From positions 1 through 64,000 of the forward strand of contig CAWCZY010000018.1 of NCBI GenBank assembly GCA_963800215.1: 64,000 nucleotides of DNA. Reading direction: 5' to 3'. Below, piece after piece: positions 62,401-64,000 of this stretch (position 1 is the first letter of the stretch; every line of letters begins with the position of its first letter). The position numbers and the translations under genes were made by a program. Under the pieces are notes generated by a model, which saw only the letters and a program-made list of their open reading frames with translations, was not told the origin of the DNA and did not search any database. The stretch is from JAJPKK01 sp963800215. Its GTDB lineage: Bacteria; Pseudomonadota; Alphaproteobacteria; Rhizobiales; Xanthobacteraceae.

Positions 62401-62559
62401 ATCAATCTCTCCACGGCAATCGTGTTCGGGCTCGGCTTCGCCACCGTGCTCACCCTGGTCGTGACGCCCGCCGCCCTGATGGCGATCGAGAACCTGCGGC
62501 TGATGCGGCTGCGCTGGTTCGCGCGGTTGCGCGGCGCAGCAGGATATGTTTCGAAGTAA
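59446..62559 (+). CDS. RND-family multidrug efflux transporter, permease
   Basis: 1037 residues with twelve helices and two large periplasmic loops. The start (TTG at 59446) reads (M)AGLIDYAIDHARLTVATLAF; a TTG at 59422 is an alternative. The proton-relay aspartates are in AVGMLVDDAIIVSEF. Other blocks: YVTIPKEAEPDVKIPIIYVQ, ILFALGFRASLFIGIAIPAS, GVIANAGVIVNNNIVLIDTY and RPVVLTAVTAILGVLPIAFG. It belongs to the AcrB/MexF-like superfamily but to a divergent rhizobial subgroup with short N-terminus. Partner of the adaptor upstream; substrates unknown. Confidence 0.95.
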   Translation: MAGLIDYAIDHARLTVATLAFLLIAGLFAYVTIPKEAEPDVKIPIIYVQLAQRGISPEDSERLLLRPVETQLKSVGNVKEMRSTAFEGGGFVLLEFEAGFDSKSALADVRAKVDQAKHDLPRDVDEPQVTEVNLSAYPVLVVGLAGDVPERTLLRIARAAKNAIEQAPGVLSAELRGARDEAVEIIIEPTLMNSYGISLDQLGQLTQSFNTLIAAGALEGQSGRFAVKVPSLFEKPQDILKVPVIASSGASVTLSDVAQIRPTFKDATSVTRVNGRPAMTIEVSKRTGANLIEVVDATKAIVAELQKTWPDSVNVTFTQDKSKIIRQMLADLQNSVFTGVLLVSIVILFALGFRASLFIGIAIPASFLAGVLGLQLAGLTVNIVVLFSLILAVGMLVDDAIIVSEFAERRMSEGMAPREAYSLAAKRMSGPVIAATATRIAAFSPLLFWPGMVGQFMKYMPITLIATLSASLAVALFFTPTLGALLGSAAAVPHVERTSDRGPYMRTVRLALRHPGLTLGFAVLLLFAVQTAYGKFGHGVEFFPSVEPDYGQVIVHGRGNLSLDEKDRAVAEVEKRVLAFDGLKTVYSRIGEQPRGMGELSEDTIGVIQFEFADWRARPPAHAIMDAIRDNTADIPGVLVEVTAPRAGPATGKPIQVQLSAPDPAALTPAAKTVAAVLARRGDILDLDDGQPLPGIDWKMQVDNGEAAKYGAGVNTVGSAVQLVTNGLKATEYRPVDSDKAVDILVRFPPERRSLDQIDDLRVQTQSGHVPIGNFVTRSPVQRVGYINRVNANRVMTVSANVAEGVQTATVQEEIARELAQTDLGPGVGFKLKGEDEERAKAGAFLMKAFGTAIFLIFAILLAQFNRLTSVALVLSAVVMSTFGVLLGLMFMGQSFGVVMTGIGVIANAGVIVNNNIVLIDTYDRLRQEGVAAYDAILETCRERARPVVLTAVTAILGVLPIAFGVNVELLSREVTVGAPATQWWINLSTAIVFGLGFATVLTLVVTPAALMAIENLRLMRLRWFARLRGAAGYVSK

Positions 62560-62695
62560 TCGCCCCTTCACGACCTCATCCTTCGAGACGCCGGCTGCGC
62601 GGCTCGCCCGGCCATGACCGATGCTACGGTCATGACCGAAGCATCGGGGCAAGGGGGCGCGCTAAGATGTGCCGCCGGTCGAGAGGAACAGGCCC

Positions 62696-63406
62696 ATGGC
62701 GAGTCACGCAATGTTTGCCGAAATTGCCGCGCTGGCCGGCGATCCCGGCCGTGCCGGAATGTTGCACGCGCTGATGGACGGACGCGCCCTGACCGCATCG
62801 GAACTGGCGCGGGTTGCGGGCATCGCGCCACAGACCGCAAGCGGGCATCTCGGCCGCATGACCGCGGTCGGCCTCGTCAGCGTCGAGCGGCAGGGGCGGC
62901 ACCGCTATCACCGGCTCGCGACCCCGGCCGTCGCGCGCATGCTGGAAAGCATCATGCAGGTCGCCTCCGACCTGGAGCCGCCGCGAAAGCGGTTCACGGT
63001 CGGGCCCCGCGATGCCGCGCTGCGCCGGGCGCGCACCTGCTACGACCACCTGGCCGGCGGGCTCGGCGTCGCACTGGCGGATGCGCTGGTGGCGGAAGGC
63101 TTTGCGGAGTTTTCCGGTGACGCCGGGATCGTCACCGACGCCGGCGTGGGCTTCCTCGGACGGATCGGGATCGATGTGGCGGCAATCGCGCCGCGGCGCG
63201 CCAAGGGCGCGGGGCGGGTCCTATGCCGGCCCTGCCTCGACTGGAGCGAACGGCGCCCGCATCTGGCCGGAGCGATCGGCGCGGCGATTTGCAGCCACAG
63301 CTTCGAGAGGGGATGGATTGGCCGGATCGCCGGCACCCGCGCGGTCACGATCACGCCATCGGGCACGCGGGTGTTTCGCGAGCAATTCGGCGCCCGCATC
63401 GATTGA
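62696..63406 (+). CDS. ArsR-family transcriptional regulator
   Basis: 236 residues. N-terminal winged helix (MFAEIAALAGDPGRAGMLHA, LTASELARVAGIAPQTASGH, LVSVERQGRHRYHRLAT) and a C-terminal domain with CYDHLAGGLGVALADALV and LCRPCLDWSERRPHLAGAIG, a cysteine pair two residues apart that might bind metal or sense redox. The ATG at 62696 has GAGAGGA upstream; a GTG at 62669 is less likely. Unlinked to the RND operon by a 136-bp gap containing a repeat-like stretch. Longer than typical ArsR proteins, as in a known rhizobial subgroup. Confidence 0.88.
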   Translation: MASHAMFAEIAALAGDPGRAGMLHALMDGRALTASELARVAGIAPQTASGHLGRMTAVGLVSVERQGRHRYHRLATPAVARMLESIMQVASDLEPPRKRFTVGPRDAALRRARTCYDHLAGGLGVALADALVAEGFAEFSGDAGIVTDAGVGFLGRIGIDVAAIAPRRAKGAGRVLCRPCLDWSERRPHLAGAIGAAICSHSFERGWIGRIAGTRAVTITPSGTRVFREQFGARID

Positions 63407-63440
63407 GCCGGCGTGGCCGGCCGACGCGCAAGCGCGAAGG

Positions 63441-64000
63441 CTACTTCAAAGTGATCTTTCCGGTCGGACTGGTCGTGCCGCCCTCGGTAATTCTGTTGTT
63501 TGATGCCGATTGGATTATGCCGCCCTTCGGGATGGAGAAATCGGTTACATCATTATAGATATTGTTGTTGGAAACGCGGATCACGGCGCCGGAAGCCGAA
63601 TAGAAGGCCGTGGTGCTGTCCGACACCGTCGACAAATCGACATTGATCTGAGGGCTTCCCGCCGATCCGCTGACGGCGTTTGTGCCTGCTTTCGAGATGA
63701 TCGAGTTGGTGATCGTGACGTCGATGGTGCCGCCGGCCGCGTGGAATCCATTGGCCGCCGCATTCACGATCGTCGTTTGATTGACCGTAACTGTCAGCGC
63801 CCCGGCACTGGTTTGCGCGACAATTCCGTCGGACACCTCGGTAATATAGGTGTTCGTCACGTATACTGCACCCGCCGCGCTCAGGTTGATCAGGATGCCG
63901 TCTTGGCTGAAGCCGTTGATCCGACATCGCTCGACGCTGAGCTGGGCGCCGGAAGTAAAGTCGATGCCGTTGACGCCGCCACCCAACGACAGGCCGCGCA
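63441..64000 (-). CDS. Right-handed parallel beta-helix repeat protein (5' part outside window)
   Basis: At least 186 residues of the C-terminus. Repeated short strands such as AQLSVERCRINGFSQDGILI, AVYVTNTYITEVSDGIVAQT, VTVNQTTIVNAAANGFHAAG and TIDVTITNSIISKAGTNAVS have the spacing of pectate-lyase-like beta helices (PF13229 type). No catalytic residues are visible in this part. The frame remains open to the window edge (RGLSLGGGVNGID), so the start lies beyond 64000. Probably secreted; similar proteins in Bradyrhizobium have unknown roles. Confidence 0.85.
   Translation of the reverse strand, partial: RGLSLGGGVNGIDFTSGAQLSVERCRINGFSQDGILINLSAAGAVYVTNTYITEVSDGIVAQTSAGALTVTVNQTTIVNAAANGFHAAGGTIDVTITNSIISKAGTNAVSGSAGSPQINVDLSTVSDSTTAFYSASGAVIRVSNNNIYNDVTDFSIPKGGIIQSASNNRITEGGTTSPTGKITLK

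Noticed and set aside
59260..62652. Very long antisense open frame (1130 codons) opposite the RND permease
   Set aside because: It is rich in His, Arg, Asp and Gly with no domain resemblance, as expected for the shadow of a high-GC gene; the sense frame is a clear RND transporter.

Overview
The window looks like a chromosomal piece of a high-GC alphaproteobacterium of the order Hyphomicrobiales (Rhizobiales), close to Bradyrhizobium, Rhodopseudomonas and related Xanthobacteraceae. This rests on protein wording and gene order (glnB-glnA next to the NAD(P)HX repair gene, rplM-rpsI with a TTGACC/CTACAT promoter, ctaA beside a DUF2842 gene, metY beside a YccU-like CoA-binding gene), on Irr-type iron control elements, on orphan Bug/TTT receptors, and on the many GTCATTCCGG and GTCATTGCCCGG palindromic repeats. 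I see no prophage, integrase, complete insertion sequence or CRISPR array.

Layout. 0-3 kb: an orphan Bug receptor, a small conserved hypothetical gene, a broken PF04392 binding protein carrying a (CCT)8 tract, and tRNA-Pro(GGG) with a clear promoter. 3-9.6 kb: exopolysaccharide genes (O-antigen ligase/polymerase, priming sugar transferase, GT4, and a GumC/Wzc-type chain-length protein with a degenerate kinase domain). 10-16 kb: a secreted caspase-SUMF1 fusion, acetyltransferases and a GT2. 16-22 kb: housekeeping genes (ctaA, YidB, a peptidoglycan-binding protein, metY, a CoA-binding protein, and a crotonase lacking both catalytic glutamates). 22-26 kb: small regulators or zinc-ribbon proteins, one behind an array of four helically phased 16-bp dyads, then a ClC chloride transporter and a thioesterase. 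26-32 kb: rplM-rpsI, then a LysR / ABC transporter / ring-opening amidohydrolase cassette that predicts uptake and opening of a cyanurate- or barbiturate-like ring. 32-42 kb: glnA, glnB, the NAD(P)HX repair enzyme, a TRAP transporter, a PIF1-like helicase and a second Bug receptor. 42.7-55 kb: a metallo-hydrolase, then a metal-uptake island with two TonB-dependent receptors, an RcnR-like metal sensor and exbB-exbD-tonB. 55-64 kb: an SMP-30 lactonase, GNAT, YoaK, a TetR-controlled RND efflux operon, an ArsR-type regulator and the end of a beta-helix protein.

The metal island is the most striking part. The 1297-residue receptor carries a complete TonB-dependent barrel followed by two Omp25-like barrels in one reading frame. 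It sits next to a sensor that keeps the full His3/Cys35/His60/His64 ligand set of RcnR, between Irr-box-like sites, and upstream of its own energising complex.

Caution on quality. Several conserved genes, including glnA, the NAD(P)HX repair gene, both TRAP genes, the helicase and the sugar transferase, contain one or more single-base frameshifts. These cluster at about 2-6, 10-12.4, 33-41 and 56.5 kb, while 13-32 and 42-56 kb read cleanly. Sequencing or assembly error is the likelier explanation than mass gene decay. I annotate these as genes spanning the frameshifts.
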